Notes: generated by a model not told the origin, from the letters alone. DNA of 64,000 bases from Levilactobacillus acidifarinae DSM 19394 = JCM 15949 (GCF_001434835.1 NZ_AZDV01000005.1:124001-188000); one strand, 5' to 3'. Positions 1 to 8,095 are shown, numbered from the stretch's first letter. Numbers and translations are program-made.

Positions 1-209
1 CTAAGTACGACGTGATTACCGAACTGGGCGGCCACCAGATCAGTGACCAGTCCACGTTGCGGGACTTACTGTACAAGTACAAGTTGAACGATTCGGTCTC
101 GATGACCTATTACCACAACGGTAAGAAGAAGACCACGACCGTGAAGCTGACGGAAACGTCCTCACAGTTGAAGAGTACGTCCTCGACGAGTGCGAACTCA
201 GAGAGCTAA
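1..209 (+). CDS. htrA: HtrA/DegP-type serine protease, C-terminal end (partial)
   Basis: The reading frame enters from the left edge (first full codon at 3) and stops with TAA at 207-209. The visible 68 residues look like the last part of a PDZ domain (TELGG, then SDQSTLRDLLYKYK and the beta strand SVSMTYYHNGK), followed by a Ser/Thr-rich tail. HtrA is a membrane-anchored surface protease that degrades misfolded exported proteins. In Lactobacillaceae htrA normally lies directly upstream of rlmH at the end of the walKR cluster, and rlmH follows here. The protease domain itself lies outside the window, so the name rests on the PDZ-like end and on gene order. Confidence 0.75.
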   Translation, partial: KYDVITELGGHQISDQSTLRDLLYKYKLNDSVSMTYYHNGKKKTTTVKLTETSSQLKSTSSTSANSES

Positions 210-227
210 AGTTAACTAAGCTAAAGG

Positions 228-257
228 AAGGACCTCACGAAGCGTGGGGTCCTTTTT
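228..257 (+). terminator. Intrinsic terminator after htrA
   Basis: GGACCTCAC pairs with GTGGGGTCC (one G-U pair) around a GAAGC loop and is followed by five T. It lies 20 bp after the htrA stop. Confidence 0.85.
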
Positions 258-1031
258 GGTGTGGGATAAAAAGCCGAAAATTTAGAATGAATGTAAGCGA
301 TCCAAGAGCGAGTGACCGTTGGCGAACCGAACGAAAATGTGGGAGAGGTTAAGGGTAATTCAGACCGAAAAAAAGTTGTCGAAAACCTGTGGATAACTTG
401 TGGATAAGTCGATTCACAAAGTAACGGGGAAAATCGGAAATGGTGGAAAACGGGGAATGGTAGCGGTTAGAAAGTTATCCACAAGGTGGTTAAAAACGTG
501 GGGATAAGTAGAGCTGCTTGTGAAAATAGTGATGATGAACGTTGTTAAATTAGGATTGTAACATGTGTAATCAAACGTACGTTTCTGTGGATAACTGTGG
601 ATAAGTCAAAAAGGATTGACAATTAGAAAATAAATAAATGTGGGGGGAGGGAAATTGACGACCCCCCATATCTGGCATTTTTGAAAAACAACTTGTGGAT
701 AACTTTGTGAATAAGTCGGACGATAGGTGGAGGTTGGTCGTGGTGAGAGTGGCCAGCGGTTAGAGAGACTGGTGGGTGTGGGGTTGACGATACCGCTGCG
801 GCACCCAGGTGGTTGAACGGATGAAATTCGGTGAGGGTTAAAGAAAGCGCGGTGTAAGCTGGGACTAAGTGGTGAGTGGGCAAGCTTAGTTACCACTTTT
901 AGAGAGACTAAAATGGGTGACGGACGGTGGGGAAGCCGTGGGTCACCCATTTTTGCGGGAATTATTCTGAGTTGGGTCCGGGAACGTGATAGGTATATTA
1001 AGTGAGGACTGCGGTAGCGTCTGCGCGCAAA

Positions 1032-1047
1032 TGTTTCATGTGAAACA
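1032..1047. promoter_or_regulatory. parS-like site 1
   Basis: TGTTTCATGTGAAACA differs at one base from the perfect ParB/Spo0J palindrome TGTTTCACGTGAAACA. Confidence 0.75.
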
Positions 1048-1156
1048 TCGGCAGCAAAATGAATAACTTATTCAGAGCGAAAACCGGGATAGCTAGTGTT
1101 TTCAATCTACCCTAGGGGGTATCTAGAAAACGGTTGGTAACGGCTTTTACGGGAAG

Positions 1157-1186
1157 TTGCTGCGGGTACTGGGTTCGGAGTATAAT
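1157..1186 (+). promoter_or_regulatory. Probable rlmH promoter
   Basis: A -10 box TATAAT (1181-1186) is preceded at 18 bp by TTGCTG (1157-1162). The DnaA box at 1232-1240 lies between this promoter and the rlmH ribosome binding site, so DnaA binding could affect rlmH transcription. Confidence 0.55.
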
Positions 1187-1258
1187 CAATCCTAAAGAAT
1201 CGAAAATTGGACGAGGCACGGGTTATACACCTGTGGATAACTGAAATTGGAGGACGTT

Positions 1259-1738
1259 ATGAACATCAAGTTTGTGGTCGTGGGTAAGTTAAAGGAAAAG
1301 TATTTTAAGCAGGGGATTGCGGAGTACGCTAAGCGGCTCTCACGCTTCTGTAAGTTTTCGATTGTGGAGGTCCCGGATGAGAAGGCCCCGGAGAGTCTCT
1401 CTCAGGCGCAGATGGGCCAAGTGATGCAGGCGGAGGGCGACCGGATCTTAGAGAAGATTAAGGACCGCGAATACGTCTTTGCGTTGGCCATTCTGGGAAA
1501 GGAACGCTCCTCGGAGGAGTTCGCTAAGGAGATTAAGGACCTGACCACCTACGGGCACTCGGATCTGACGTTCGTGATTGGCGGGTCGTTAGGCTTGGCG
1601 CCGGAAGTCCTGAAGCGTGCGAACACGCAGATTTCCTTCGGCCGGTTCACGTTACCCCACCAGTTAATGCGGTTGGTGTTGACGGAGCAGGTATACCGGG
1701 CGTTTATGATTAATGAGGGAAGTCCGTATCATAAGTGA
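1259..1738 (+). CDS. rlmH: 23S rRNA (pseudouridine1915-N3)-methyltransferase RlmH
   Basis: RlmH is a SPOUT-family enzyme that methylates pseudouridine 1915 in helix 69 of 23S rRNA in the assembled 70S ribosome. The 159-residue length is the family norm. The sequence starts [13 protein letters not shown], has the cofactor-knot motif FVIGGSLGL near residues 103-111 and ends EGSPYHK, all typical. The ATG at 1259 sits 5 bp after GGAGG and is preferred over upstream TTG 1247. In staphylococci the 3' end of this gene (orfX) is the SCC attachment site. Here the same end is intact and its sequence recurs six times downstream. Confidence 0.97.
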   Translation: MNIKFVVVGKLKEKYFKQGIAEYAKRLSRFCKFSIVEVPDEKAPESLSQAQMGQVMQAEGDRILEKIKDREYVFALAILGKERSSEEFAKEIKDLTTYGHSDLTFVIGGSLGLAPEVLKRANTQISFGRFTLPHQLMRLVLTEQVYRAFMINEGSPYHK

Positions 1739-1743
1739 TGCGG
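1718..1743. repeat. SCC-like attachment site A (rlmH 3' end)
   Basis: GGAAGTCCGTATCATAAG followed by TGATGCGG covers the last rlmH codons and stop. The second half matches the staphylococcal SCC end pattern TATCATAA-TGATGCGG. It is the reference copy for sites B-G. Confidence 0.8.
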
Positions 1744-1760
1744 ATTATGGAGGTAAGTTT

Positions 1761-3131
1761 ATGACGATTCAAGCAAGAAGGTTTGAAGTTAGCGATGCCG
1801 AGGCTGTGGCATTACTTGTGGCGCGAACATTGCGCGAATCCAACAGCAAAGACTATTCAGGAGAGTATATTGAAAAGGACGTTCAGCGCCTATCGGCCAA
1901 GTTTTTTATTGAGAAATCTAAGCAAACTCACTTCTATGTTTTTTGTGATCAGAATCAGATTGTTGGTACCGGCGCAATTGGCCCTTACTGGGGAAGTGAG
2001 ACCGAATTTAGTCTCTTTGATATCTTTGTGTCTCCTGACCACCAAGGACAGGGAATTGGTCGTTTGATTATTGAAACGCTTGAAGCAGATGTCGATTTTA
2101 AGTGCGCTCAGCGGATTGAAATTCCGGCCTCAATTACTGGCTTAGGGTTCTATCGGCACATGGGCTATGACTTTAAAGATGGCAATAAAGAAATTGATAA
2201 TGAGCGGCTGTATCGGCTTGAGAAATTCCCTAAACGTTTTAACGTGAACATAAGAGATAATGTAGAGAAGGACTTTGACTTGGTACCCACAGCTACAGTG
2301 AGTGACAGTATGAGTATTGAAGAACTAAATAAGGTTTCATTTGATACTTTGCGGGAAATTACTTTTGTAATTCAGCTATTTTTTGAGGGTGCATGGGTTA
2401 ACGACATTAAGTCTAAAATTGTAATGGGTATGATTGTCCGAATTGTTAAGTTGGCCAAATCAGTATTAAGATCGGCTGGTAGTCAAAATTTTTCAGGTCA
2501 GGAGACATTATCCAGGCTTATATTTGAAACTTTATCCAAGTTGAATTTTATATTACACGCACCCACACCCTTAGATGATAACCTGGATCGATACTTAAAA
2601 GATGGGTTACGTTTTGAAAAAATACTTACAGAGAAAATAAACGATGATATTTATAAACAGAGTGAAAATGAATCTCCCATTCAAGCACGTATGCTCTCTT
2701 CAATTTCAGAAACCGAATTATTTACTGGCATTTCTGAAGATAGAGTTGCGACATTAAATAAAAGGGACTCACTTCCTTCGATGCAGAATATGAGTAACCT
2801 TCTGGATAATGGAGAAAGACTGTATATGGTGTACAGGGCGTGTTCTGTTGAGGTGCATGGAGGTCCAACGGCATTAAGAGATAATGTTAAGCAACTTGAA
2901 AAAGAAAAATTTGAAGCGGATTTTAGAGAGCGATTATCGGATGCCAGAGTTCTTGATAGCGTGTCGATTTTTTTATTGATGGGTATGAATGTGTTGACTA
3001 AATATAATGTGATTGTATGCAAAGATAGTGAAATATATATGTGCTTTAAAAAACGAATTAAACGGATTTCCTCGAAAATTTCGGAAATAGAGAAGTTGCA
3101 TGAACAAAGACTTTCAGAGGAAAACGACTAG
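1761..3131 (+). CDS. GNAT acetyltransferase fused to DUF5677-like (HEPN-type) domain
   Basis: The first 160 residues are a GNAT N-acetyltransferase: the acetyl-CoA loop DHQGQGIGRLII and the C-terminal GFYRHMGYDF motif are clear. The remaining 290 residues, more AT-rich, resemble DUF5677 proteins, with the helical LIFETLSKLNFIL segment and a HEPN-type R-x6-H motif (R359-H366, YRACSVEVHGG). HEPN proteins are often RNases of toxin or defence systems, and GNAT domains can act as toxins or modifiers. The ATG at 1761 follows GGAGGT at 7 bp. The gene begins 22 bp after rlmH, just past the att core, so rlmH transcription can drive it. A HEPN-like gene follows 12 bp later. Substrate unknown. Confidence 0.7.
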   Translation: MTIQARRFEVSDAEAVALLVARTLRESNSKDYSGEYIEKDVQRLSAKFFIEKSKQTHFYVFCDQNQIVGTGAIGPYWGSETEFSLFDIFVSPDHQGQGIGRLIIETLEADVDFKCAQRIEIPASITGLGFYRHMGYDFKDGNKEIDNERLYRLEKFPKRFNVNIRDNVEKDFDLVPTATVSDSMSIEELNKVSFDTLREITFVIQLFFEGAWVNDIKSKIVMGMIVRIVKLAKSVLRSAGSQNFSGQETLSRLIFETLSKLNFILHAPTPLDDNLDRYLKDGLRFEKILTEKINDDIYKQSENESPIQARMLSSISETELFTGISEDRVATLNKRDSLPSMQNMSNLLDNGERLYMVYRACSVEVHGGPTALRDNVKQLEKEKFEADFRERLSDARVLDSVSIFLLMGMNVLTKYNVIVCKDSEIYMCFKKRIKRISSKISEIEKLHEQRLSEEND

Positions 3132-3143
3132 GAGGTAGTGGTG

Positions 3144-3575
3144 ATGTACGACACAAGTTTAACAAGACAGTCATTACCAGACGAACGTTTACGTATGTTA
3201 ATTGGGACGGCTTTGGTGGTCTTTAATGCAAATGTACAGTTCTTAATTGAAAATTTTTTGTCTAATGAAGCTAATACAGAAGAGAATTGGTGGACGTTGA
3301 TGGAGTCAGAGGCTGGTTCAATTTTTGGGAAGACTAAAGAAAACTTTGTAAGAAAAAACCATCAAGACATCGTTGACTTGTTTAATGGTCTGAAAAATCG
3401 CAGAAATCGGATTATTCATAGCTTTCAATTTTCTCACGAAGACTCATCGCAAGGAATAGCTACGCTTGTTAGAAAGACACATGAACAATTTGAGATTGAT
3501 GAAACGTATTTACTGACGTTTATCAGGGATAACGGTAAGCTTAACGATTTGCTTCATGAATTTCGTGGCTATTAA
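3144..3575 (+). CDS. Small HEPN-like protein
   Basis: A 143-residue helical protein with R-N-R-I-I-H at residues 87-92, which fits the HEPN R-x4-H signature. I do not recognise a named family. The ATG at 3144 is preferred over GTG 3138 because the GGAGG at 3131-3135 then has normal spacing. It lies 12 bp after the GNAT-DUF5677 gene and is surely co-transcribed with it. The pair could be toxin and antitoxin, or two parts of an abortive-infection module; this is inference from domain type and pairing only. Confidence 0.55.
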   Translation: MYDTSLTRQSLPDERLRMLIGTALVVFNANVQFLIENFLSNEANTEENWWTLMESEAGSIFGKTKENFVRKNHQDIVDLFNGLKNRRNRIIHSFQFSHEDSSQGIATLVRKTHEQFEIDETYLLTFIRDNGKLNDLLHEFRGY

Positions 3576-3646
3576 AGGTGATTCGAGTAATTGTAGCCTT
3601 GGCTGTTACAGAGGTTTGTATCAGGAACATTGGAAACGGTCATTAA

Positions 3647-3693
3647 AAACCAGACTAACCCCCTTATGGTCTTAGAAGAGGCTAGTCTGGTTT
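3647..3693. terminator. Bidirectional terminator between convergent operons
   Basis: An 11-bp perfect stem (AAACCAGACTA with TAGTCTGGTTT) separates the HEPN gene (+) from the DUF4411 gene (-). Confidence 0.75.
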
Positions 3694-3704
3694 GCTAATA
3701 ATTG

Positions 3705-4247
3705 TTATATAACCAGTTTAAATTTCTGCTCAATTGTATTTAAGTCAACGCACCTAACACCCAATGCTGTGGCAACATCTGGAATTTTTGGTTCATGTTT
3801 CATCGGATTTCTTGTAGAAAGATTACCTGCAGACTGTTCTAATGTCACAATGTCACAGTTGTATGTCATTGCAATCGCAATAAGCTGGGGATCTGCCTTA
3901 CCAGTTTGACTCCAATTAGCGATACTAACGTCTTTATAAAATCCGCAGTTTTGAATATAGGTCATAACTTCACCAAAATGTTGCCACATTTTGGGTTCAT
4001 TTTGGTAGTCTTTAAAAATGTATTGATCTGCATCCCTTTTAATCCATGTTGCGAGTGAGTCTTGAGAAGATGCGAGCTCATCGTAAACAATCTTGGGTAA
4101 CAATAGCTGTTTTTTTGGAGATGTAAGTTGTTCATGTAACCAACTCCAGTAGCCAGGGAAATTATCCATGTGATAGTAATTACGAAACGGGGCAATAAAT
4201 GAATTACTATCTATAATGAAATTTTTATTGTCATTATTACTAGTCAT
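3705..4247 (-). CDS. DUF4411 PIN-like toxin candidate
   Basis: The 180-residue protein begins with a PIN-type strand FIIDSNSFIAP (D13) and has further acidic positions in YDELASS, KADPQLIAIA and CDIVTLE, matching the spaced acidic residues of PIN-domain nucleases and the DUF4411 family. DUF4411 proteins are typically encoded just after an HTH/ImmA-type partner and are regarded as toxins of type II toxin-antitoxin pairs. Here the gene overlaps the upstream ImmA/IrrE gene by 8 bp, which implies translational coupling. RNase activity is inferred from family, not shown. Confidence 0.75.
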   Translation of the reverse strand: MTSNNDNKNFIIDSNSFIAPFRNYYHMDNFPGYWSWLHEQLTSPKKQLLLPKIVYDELASSQDSLATWIKRDADQYIFKDYQNEPKMWQHFGEVMTYIQNCGFYKDVSIANWSQTGKADPQLIAIAMTYNCDIVTLEQSAGNLSTRNPMKHEPKIPDVATALGVRCVDLNTIEQKFKLVI

Positions 4248-5439
4248 TTTTTTCGCCCCTTACTTCGTTTACAAGTTTATTAAAACTATTGTTGTTCTTG
4301 ACGTTTAGCAATTCAAAAGCTTCAGTATAGGTTGTTTGACCGGATTTAGCACTCCGATTAACATCTTCTACAAAGTTATGATCAATTCTAGATGCTCTTA
4401 CCACGTAGTATTTAGGTGCCCCAGAGGATTCTTTATTAGCTAATTTTTTATGATCATATTCGTTCTGAAGATAGTCTTGAAGTTGACCGATAACTTTTTG
4501 TGGAATCAGGTTTAAATGTAAAGAGCGAATACCTGTAGATAGGGGACTAGCACCGAATTTTTTGGAAATGTCTAATACTTGCTGTAATTGATCGTCATCA
4601 TCAGTTAATTCTTGGCGCCATAATTGAAGAAAAAGTTCCTTGGGGAATATAATTTCTTCACTTATTTGATTGATGTCTTGTTCAGTTAAGGAATTTATAT
4701 AGTTATTTTCTAATTTTAAATCAGCATTAAATAGTTCAGATGTGCCAAACCAGAGATGTACGAGTTCATGCACTAAGGAAAATAACATAGCACGATAACT
4801 ATCATTTGAATTAATAAAAATGAGGGGCGCATAATCATCAGCAAGTGCGAAAGCTCTGAATTCATTTTGATCCAGTGGTCGTCTGGTATTATTTCCTACT
4901 TGTCCATTCGTCATGACAGTAATACCTGCGTTGTTTAAATGTTGGCGTAGTTTTTTAAATGGTTTTGTAACGCCTTTTTTAAAATTCCAACCAATCGACA
5001 AATCTAGACACTCTAAAATGTTTTGAGCCTTTTGGGGGTCAGACAGCTGAGAGATATTGTTAATATGACGAGAAAATGCATAGAAATTATTTTTAGGAAA
5101 TCCTTGTTTTTGTCGATAATTACTTAACCAATCTTGTTTTGTTTCCATATCTACTATAGTATCTATTAAATCACGACTAGGGTGCTCTATCTCATAATTA
5201 TTTATAGTTCGAAACTTTAAAAGGGGGATTTCTTCTTTGGGAATGTTCTGTAGAAAGAAATATCCGAAGGGAATTTTAGTTTTTTGACTGAGCTGTTTTA
5301 GTTGATTAACGGTAGGCTGTTTTTCTTGTTTAGTCCATTGCTCTAACTTGGATTTCCAGTCGTCAGTTAATAGATTGCCAGATTGATTACTAACCCATTT
5401 TAGAATATCGGGCTTTACTGGTATACGTACAGTAGCCAT
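4240..5439 (-). CDS. ImmA/IrrE-family metallo-endopeptidase (antitoxin partner of DUF4411)
   Basis: A 399-residue protein with zinc-protease motif HELVH (H224, E225, H228) in a FSLVHELVHLWFG context, the hallmark of ImmA/IrrE peptidases. The N-terminal 75 residues include a helix-turn-helix-like region (NQLKQLSQKTKIPFGYFFL), as in the COG2856 proteins paired with DUF4411. The ATG at 5439 follows AAGGGGGAA at normal spacing, better than the GTG or TTG starts further up. The proposed role is to bind DNA and neutralise or process the downstream PIN protein. The pair forms the minus-strand operon of cassette 1. Confidence 0.8.
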   Translation of the reverse strand: MATVRIPVKPDILKWVSNQSGNLLTDDWKSKLEQWTKQEKQPTVNQLKQLSQKTKIPFGYFFLQNIPKEEIPLLKFRTINNYEIEHPSRDLIDTIVDMETKQDWLSNYRQKQGFPKNNFYAFSRHINNISQLSDPQKAQNILECLDLSIGWNFKKGVTKPFKKLRQHLNNAGITVMTNGQVGNNTRRPLDQNEFRAFALADDYAPLIFINSNDSYRAMLFSLVHELVHLWFGTSELFNADLKLENNYINSLTEQDINQISEEIIFPKELFLQLWRQELTDDDDQLQQVLDISKKFGASPLSTGIRSLHLNLIPQKVIGQLQDYLQNEYDHKKLANKESSGAPKYYVVRASRIDHNFVEDVNRSAKSGQTTYTEAFELLNVKNNNSFNKLVNEVRGEKND

Positions 5440-5540
5440 TGCTATTCCCCCTTTTTTATTTCTATGAAAGTATACACTCATTTTATCAGTGATATTTAGT
5501 TTAAGCGAGTCTTTAGAAAGACTATTTTATAGAACGTTAT

Positions 5541-5984
5541 TTTTTGCATGGACGGACAGTGGCAGTTATTCTGTGTTTCGAGATTGCGGGAGAATTGCAG
5601 GGTGACAGGGTGTTTGGTGTGATGGGAATGATGGCTAGTTGACCCGTTTTTCCGTTAGTATTTAGTATTATTTATATAGGGTTTGCTTTATGTATTTATG
5701 TCTTACTCATTTTTCAGCGGGTTTCGGGGTATTGTTGATTTGATTATGTTTGTGAACAAAAATTGGCGGGCTTTTGAGGGGCTCCGTCAGTTTATTTCTT
5801 GCTGTGTTATTTGTATTTTGGTTGGTTACTATACTTGATTACTAAGCACGCTGTTCCTTGCAATCATAAACTAAGGGCGTTCATATTCTTAGGTCGCTTG
5901 TTATTAAGGCTGGTAGTTTGTTTGTATCTCTTTTGGGAAAGCCGTTTTTGATGATTGTCTTTATATGAAATGGGTATTTGCTGG
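5541..5984. repeat. About 450-bp direct repeat, copy 1
   Basis: From TTTTTGCATGGACGG to GGGTATTTGCTGG the sequence is closely repeated at 6242-6718. Shared landmarks are GATGGCTAGTTGACCCG (one base differs), GTATTTATGTCTTACTC, ACTAAGCACGCTGT and CTTAGGTCGCTTGTTA. No gene is visible. It lies on the other side of att site B from copy 2. Confidence 0.8.
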
Positions 5985-5989
5985 TAGGG

Positions 5990-6170
5990 GACGTTAGTTG
6001 GCCACAAGTCGCTGCGTTCCCGTGACAACTGTTTCACGTGAAACGTTTCGTAGCATGTTATTATTGAGTTGATCAGGATGGATGCCGCGGAGAACAGCAG
6101 TGTAGTTTATTTCTAATGTATGATTAGCATCAATTGCGTACAATTAGGAACCGCTGTGTAGGGTGTTAAG
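5990..6170. repeat. Cassette right-end module (copy at site B)
   Basis: This stretch, from the TTGGCCACAAGTCGCTG region to CCGCTGTGTAGGGTGTTA, is repeated with roughly 80-85% identity by eye at 13880-14059 next to site D. It includes a parS-like site and leads directly into the att core, as a cassette end would. Confidence 0.75.
6030..6045. promoter_or_regulatory. parS-like site 2 (in cassette right end)
   Basis: TGTTTCACGTGAAACG has one terminal mismatch to the perfect parS palindrome. Confidence 0.75.
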
Positions 6171-6195
6171 GAAGTCCATATCATAAGTGATATGG
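6170..6195. repeat. SCC-like attachment site B
   Basis: GGAAGTCCATATCATAAG then TGATATGG differs from site A at three positions. The core is an inverted repeat, CCATATCA with TGATATGG around TAAG. It is preceded by CCGCTGTGTAGGGTGTTA, which sites D and F share. Confidence 0.8.
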
Positions 6196-6216
6196 TTTTG
6201 AAGAAAGTTGATATGT

Positions 6217-6246
6217 AAAGGGCTGCTTGATTTAGCAGCCCTTTTT
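6217..6246 (+). terminator. Terminator beside site B
   Basis: AAAGGGCTGC pairs with GCAGCCCTTT, loop TTGATTTA, then a T run. It starts 22 bp right of the att core. Confidence 0.85.
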
Positions 6247-6718
6247 GCATGGGTGGAAAGGGGCGTTTGTTCTGTGATTCGGGATTACGGGAGGACTGCA
6301 GGGTGATAAGGTACTTGGTGTGATGGGAATGGCGGCTAGTTGACCCGTTTTCCCGTTAGTTTTTAGTATTATTTATTATAGATTTTGCTTAATGTATTTA
6401 TGTCTTACTCGCTTTTTCAGCGGGTTTTCGGGGGATTGTTGATTTGATCATATTTGTGAACAAAAATCGGCGGGGCCTTTGAGGGACTCCGCCGGTTTTT
6501 TCCCGCTGTGTTGTTGGTACTTGAGTTGATTGGCCGCTATACGGCTTAGGGGCTTGTCTACTAAGCACGCTGTCCCAGCTATACTGCTCCTTGCAATCAT
6601 GAACTAGGGGCGTTCATGCTCTTAGGTCGCTTGTTACTGAGGTTGGTAGTCTATTTATATCTCTTTTGGGAAAGATATTTTTGATGATTGTCTTTAGGTA
6701 AATGGGTATTTGTTTGGC
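6242..6718. repeat. About 450-bp direct repeat, copy 2
   Basis: Second copy of 5541-5984, starting in the T run of the terminator at site B and ending before the MarR gene. It contains an internal terminator-like hairpin at 6462-6501. It does not continue into the right-end module that follows copy 1. Confidence 0.8.
6462..6501 (+). terminator. Terminator-like hairpin within repeat copy 2
   Basis: AAAAATCGGCGG pairs with CCGCCGGTTTTT. A related hairpin lies at 13823-13861 and a decayed one at about 5760-5797, so it is part of the cassette-end repeat. Confidence 0.65.
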
Positions 6719-6767
6719 TGATGGTCGTTCCCGACGGCCTATTTTTATCGGTATATTTCCGTGACAA

Positions 6768-7199
6768 TTACACGTCAAGATGTTGGTTCATCTGAGTCAG
6801 TAAAGCAATCAATTGGGCGGTTTGGGTTGGCGTAAAATCGGCAATAGCTAATTCGTCCGTGGCGGTGGTCGCTTGCTGAAACGACCTGACGATTTCTTGA
6901 CCATGTTCCGTCAAAGTAATTTCCTTGTTACGGTTGTTATCGGAAGGTATTTTACGAACAATTAGGTTATCTCGTTCAAACCTTTTTAGCATGACTGAAA
7001 CCGTGGGGGCCCGGCGCTGGGTCAGGGTGACTAAATCCTGTTGAATTGCGCCAGGATGTTGATTGATATAACTTAAAGCCATGATTTGATGGGCAGTGAT
7101 TTCACCGAATGGCTTTAAGTGTTGATGAATTAATTGTTGTTTCTTTCGCATAATTTGTCGCATCAGGTGGCTAATCTGTGTGTTCTCTGGTTGAGTCAT
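6768..7199 (-). CDS. MarR-family transcriptional regulator
   Basis: A 143-residue winged-helix regulator with the usual MarR layout: dimerising helix MRQIMRKKQQLIHQHLKPFG, recognition region QQDLVTLTQRRAPTVSVMLKRFE, and the wing KIPSDNNRNKEITLTEHG. MarR proteins repress genes until a small phenolic or other ligand is bound. It is divergent from the SGNH hydrolase at 7333, and the gap contains a perfect 15-bp inverted repeat (7249-7263, 7286-7300) over the promoter, so it likely represses itself and the hydrolase. Confidence 0.9.
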   Translation of the reverse strand: MTQPENTQISHLMRQIMRKKQQLIHQHLKPFGEITAHQIMALSYINQHPGAIQQDLVTLTQRRAPTVSVMLKRFERDNLIVRKIPSDNNRNKEITLTEHGQEIVRSFQQATTATDELAIADFTPTQTAQLIALLTQMNQHLDV

Positions 7200-7248
7200 C
7201 TAAATCACCTCGTGCTTCATTATATCAGGAAGTTAGCCTTTTTAATAA

Positions 7249-7300
7249 TTAGATACTCTAATCATTTGACAATTCCATTCTAAACGATTAGAGTATCTAA
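7249..7300. promoter_or_regulatory. MarR operator and divergent promoter
   Basis: TTAGATACTCTAATC (7249-7263) and its exact reverse complement (7286-7300) flank a -35 box TTGACA (7266-7271); the likely -10 TAGAGT (7289-7294, 17-bp spacer) lies inside the right arm. Repressor binding would mask the promoter of the plus-strand gene. Confidence 0.7.
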
Positions 7301-7332
7301 TTGTTTCTAAAACTAACTAAGAAGATGATTTT

Positions 7333-8013
7333 ATGTCAGATCAAACGCAAAAATTAACTAACATGAATCCTAATATCGTTGCATTTCAAGATGAACTACG
7401 TGCAAAATACGCTGAGGAAAATCAAACCGCTTTACCAGACCAGATTGATTTTATTGGCTCATCACTAATGGAAATTTTCCCAATTGAAAAATTTCAGACG
7501 GAGCAAAAATTGGACCTTTCCTTGCATATCTATAACCGGGGTGTTCGGGCAACGACAATCGCGGATTTGTTAGCGCATATCGACACCTTAATTTTTGATT
7601 TGCATCCAAGTAAAATCTTTATGAACATCGGGTCTAACGATGTCGGGTTTGGCATTCCTGAAAATGAAATGATTGCCAATTATAACGAACTTTGTCGCCA
7701 GATTCAGACTAAGCTACCTGATTGCGAGGTCTATGTGATGGCTTATTATCCCGTGAACACAACGGCCAAGTTCACCAATTCGGAACGGGAACATAATTCT
7801 CTGTTTCACACACGAACCAATGAATCCATGGTTAAAGCCAGCGAAACCGTAGCGAGAATCGCCCGTAAATATGGGTTTCACCCAATTAATGTGAACCAAG
7901 GATTGACGGACAATCAGGGGATGTTAAAGGCAGAGCTTACCTTCGACGGGGCTCATATGTTGCCGTCAGGGTATCAAATCGTTTTGGGGAATCTAATAGC
8001 CTATTTAAAGTAG
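7333..8013 (+). CDS. SGNH/GDSL-type hydrolase
   Basis: A 226-residue cytoplasmic protein with the SGNH blocks: block I FIGSSLME (nucleophile probably S44), block III NIGSNDVGF (catalytic Asn) and block V FDGAHMLPSGY, where D-x-x-H supplies the catalytic Asp and His. Such enzymes hydrolyse acyl esters; the natural substrate cannot be read here. It lacks a signal peptide. It is the only visible target of the divergent MarR regulator. Confidence 0.85.
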   Translation: MSDQTQKLTNMNPNIVAFQDELRAKYAEENQTALPDQIDFIGSSLMEIFPIEKFQTEQKLDLSLHIYNRGVRATTIADLLAHIDTLIFDLHPSKIFMNIGSNDVGFGIPENEMIANYNELCRQIQTKLPDCEVYVMAYYPVNTTAKFTNSEREHNSLFHTRTNESMVKASETVARIARKYGFHPINVNQGLTDNQGMLKAELTFDGAHMLPSGYQIVLGNLIAYLK

Positions 8014-8066
8014 GTCGGGGTGCATATGCGGTTTGACGCTGTTGCGAGCTTGAACAAGTATACGGA

Positions 8067-8095
8067 GGGAACGTCCAATGCGGGCGTTCCCTTTT
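8067..8095 (+). terminator. Terminator after the SGNH hydrolase gene
   Basis: GGGAACG pairs with CGTTCCC across TCCAATGCGGG, then four T. Confidence 0.75.

Larger units (their letters stand above)
388..1240. promoter_or_regulatory. DnaA-box cluster
   Basis: Perfect DnaA boxes TGTGGATAA occur at 388-396, 399-407, 586-594, 596-604, 694-702 and 1232-1240, and the complement TTATCCACA at 475-483. One-mismatch copies lie at 499-507 (TGGGGATAA) and 706-714 (TGTGAATAA). Three pairs are spaced 10-12 bp, about one helical turn. The 1-kb stretch holds no convincing gene. It could be a DnaA titration or regulatory cluster near oriC, or a second origin-like element; the sequence does not decide between these. 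Confidence 0.8.
1744..6195. mobile_element. SCC-like cassette 1 (between sites A and B)
   Basis: The interval is bounded by two near-identical att copies in the same orientation. It carries a GNAT-DUF5677 fusion, a HEPN-like protein and a convergent DUF4411/ImmA pair, followed by a non-coding right end with a parS-like site. No recombinase gene is present. Being next to rlmH, and with site B the copy closest to site A in its CATAAGTGAT core, it is probably the youngest insertion. Confidence 0.65.

Noticed and set aside
606-950. Two minus-strand reading frames of 86-114 codons
   Set aside because: They run through the DnaA-box cluster, have Pro/Ser-rich random-looking composition, no RBS and no recognisable domain.
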